64,000 nucleotides of DNA, from positions 1 through 64,000 of the forward strand of contig JAEUSP010000045.1 in the NCBI GenBank assembly GCA_016788565.1, given 5' to 3'. Positions 62,674-64,000 of the stretch are shown in pieces (the first letter of the stretch is position 1; the number at the start of each line of letters is the position of its first letter). The position numbers were made by a program, and so were the translations under genes. Source of the stretch: Chlorobiota bacterium (lineage in GTDB: Bacteria > Bacteroidota > Ignavibacteria > OLB7). The notes beneath the pieces are model-generated. The model made no database searches. It had not been told where the DNA came from and saw nothing but the letters and a program-made list of their open reading frames with translations.

Positions 62674-63735
62674 TTATTTCACCACTTGCACCTGCATCGA
62701 ATCGCGCAGGTTGTTTTGTCCGGTGCTGACCACTTGCTCCCCTTCTTTCAATCCCGATAGCACCTCGACATTGGTTCCAACTTCGCTGCCAAGCACAACA
62801 TCGCGCAGGCGAACGGTGGTGCCGTTCAGCACATAGACTTGTGCTTTTTTCACGCTGCCAATCACCGCGGCGCGTGGGATAACGACGCTGGTTCGTGATG
62901 GCAAGGAGGTGAAGCTGACCCGACCGAACATCCCGGCTTTCAGCGGATGATTACGGTTGTTCGGGATGGCAACCTCCACCGGATAGGTGTGGGCTTCATC
63001 AGCCTTGCCGATGATCGCTTTAATCCGCCCTTCCAGGGTAACACCGGGATAGACCTCGGTGGTGATGGCCACGGGGTCGCCCATTTTTAGGTTGAAGACA
63101 TCATTCTCCGGCACGTTGATGCGCAGCTTCAAATTGGCAAGGTCCACAATGGTCCCGAGCACTTGCCCTGGCTGAACCATCGAGCCAACCTCCACCGTTT
63201 TGGCGGTGACTGTGCCGGAGATTGGCGCGCTGATGCGGGCATCGCGAACCTGGCGTTGTGCGGCGGCAACCTGTGTTTCGGCAAGCTGGACGGCCCACTT
63301 GGCGTTGTCCAGCGTTTGGTCTGGCAGGGCGTTTTCGGTTTGCACCATCTGCACACGCTCGTATTCTTTTTTGGCTTTCTCCAAGCTGATCTCGGCTTGT
63401 TGCAGTGCGGTCCGTTTCAGCTCGTCGTCAATGGTGATCAGCAGGCTTCCGGCCCCTTTGGTTTGCCCAAGCTCCATGTTCACGGAACGGACGCGCCCCA
63501 TGATTTCGCTGGCGATATTGACTTCACGGCTGGCGATGATAGTCCCAACCAACGACAAGTCGCTGGATAGTTCTTGCGAGCCGACGGTTGCCACCGAAAC
63601 CGCAAACGGTTTTACGGTGACGTTTTTTGCTTTGGCTTCGCTTTGGGCCTTGTTGCTCATCAGCAGCGAGTAACCGCCATAGATTAGCAGGCCAACAATT
63701 AGCGATGTCACGACGATGGTGATGACTCGTTTCAT
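62674..63735 (-). CDS. RND periplasmic adaptor (membrane fusion protein)
   Basis: A 353-residue HlyD/AcrA-type adaptor from ATG 63735 (MKRVITIVVTSLIVGLLIYG), chosen for AGAGAGAAG just upstream. It has an N-terminal membrane anchor, a barrel-sandwich half (GTIIASREVNIASEIMGRVR), a coiled-coil hairpin (AEISLEKAKKEYERVQMVQT) and the second half-motif (RISAPISGTVTAKTVEVGSM). A beta-barrel follows. It bridges the RND pump and a TolC-type channel across the periplasm. Confidence 0.94.
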   Translation of the reverse strand: MKRVITIVVTSLIVGLLIYGGYSLLMSNKAQSEAKAKNVTVKPFAVSVATVGSQELSSDLSLVGTIIASREVNIASEIMGRVRSVNMELGQTKGAGSLLITIDDELKRTALQQAEISLEKAKKEYERVQMVQTENALPDQTLDNAKWAVQLAETQVAAAQRQVRDARISAPISGTVTAKTVEVGSMVQPGQVLGTIVDLANLKLRINVPENDVFNLKMGDPVAITTEVYPGVTLEGRIKAIIGKADEAHTYPVEVAIPNNRNHPLKAGMFGRVSFTSLPSRTSVVIPRAAVIGSVKKAQVYVLNGTTVRLRDVVLGSEVGTNVEVLSGLKEGEQVVSTGQNNLRDSMQVQVVK

Positions 63736-63833
63736 GGTCTTCTCTCTCACTCTCGGTTGCTTAACTCAGTTCTGAGTTGTTGATGGGTATGACTTGGTTC
63801 GCGTTATCGTGTGGTGTAGAAGGCTTGGTCAGA

Positions 63834-64000
63834 TTAATTCTGGCTGTACTTCACGTCGGTGCCGTCGCTGTTTAGTTGGTAGCGTTGGCCAAGGATTGCT
63901 TCCAGTTCGGCAAGTGCAACGTTGTAGTCGTTGATCGCTGTCATCTGGTTCCACTTGGATTGCGCCATGGCGATGTCGGCATCGTTAATCTGAAGCTGGG
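63834..64000 (-). CDS. TolC-family outer-membrane efflux protein, C-terminal part
   Basis: Only the last 55 residues are in the window; the gene continues past base 64000. QINDADIAMAQSKWNQMTAI and NDYNVALAELEAILGQRYQL match the last helices of TolC-family channels. Order on the minus strand is TolC, adaptor, pump, giving a complete tripartite system. The gap to the adaptor gene is 98 bp. Confidence 0.8.
   Translation of the reverse strand, partial: QLQINDADIAMAQSKWNQMTAINDYNVALAELEAILGQRYQLNSDGTDVKYSQN

Overview
This window reads as a chromosomal segment of a Gram-negative member of the Bacteroidota/Chlorobiota (FCB) group, perhaps Ignavibacteria- or Kapabacteria-like; the rank is inference. 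It is estimated by eye as clearly above 50% GC. The evidence is a secreted protein with a C-terminal type IX secretion (Por) tail, several lipoproteins with clear lipoboxes, an RND-adaptor-TolC pump, and -7 promoter elements of the TAnnTTTG type before several genes. Intergenic DNA is rich in short repeats: 7-9 bp tandem arrays (like cyanobacterial STRRs), a REP-like palindrome of about 46 bp, and two 116-bp MITE-like elements.

Layout. 1-1434 is a graveyard of accessory DNA: an IS630-type transposase tail, an AT-rich orphan lipoprotein gene, an Rhs/YD-repeat fragment and an IS3 orfA remnant. 1749-8460 holds an M28 peptidase, metG with a CNNM/CBS protein gene, tRNA-Lys and cmk. 8648-15766 (minus strand) is a metal-uptake locus: a DtxR/MntR-type regulator overlapping a cREC receiver-domain gene, then lipoprotein, ATPase, a permease fused to a DtxR-like sensor domain, an outer-membrane barrel, a second permease and a haem-binding protein. 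15950-18123 is a type II restriction-modification pair. 18299-25242 is a SUF iron-sulfur locus (sufB, C, D, S, U, T and an Rrf2 regulator) whose gaps are filled with short repeats; a sulfite-oxidase-like molybdoenzyme follows.

26098-35407 carries a proline-rich repeat lipoprotein, a small secreted protein, a PPi-type phosphofructokinase, cinA, an FAA-family hydratase or decarboxylase, moaA, a PPC/DUF296 protein, pstS and an Atg22-like MFS transporter. 35592-39458 is an unusual minus-strand cluster of degenerate complex I membrane subunits (J-, K- and N-like) interleaved with a secreted protein. 39691-49056 is mainly core (rpsA, an SDR, a HAD phosphatase, MOSC, Uma2, pyrG, sbcD). 49301-55629 holds a membrane pyrophosphatase, which fits with the PPi-type PFK, two lipoproteins and a GH2-fold protein that has lost both catalytic glutamates and carries six membrane helices. 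56066-64000 holds NDH-2, a lower-GC T9SS cargo gene bounded by a 53-bp direct repeat, and an RND efflux operon cut by the window edge.

The strongest candidates for something undescribed are the pseudo-glycosidase/membrane fusion, the orphan J-K-N-like module, and the MntR-cREC plus permease-DtxR metal locus. All functions come from reading the translations; no database search was run.
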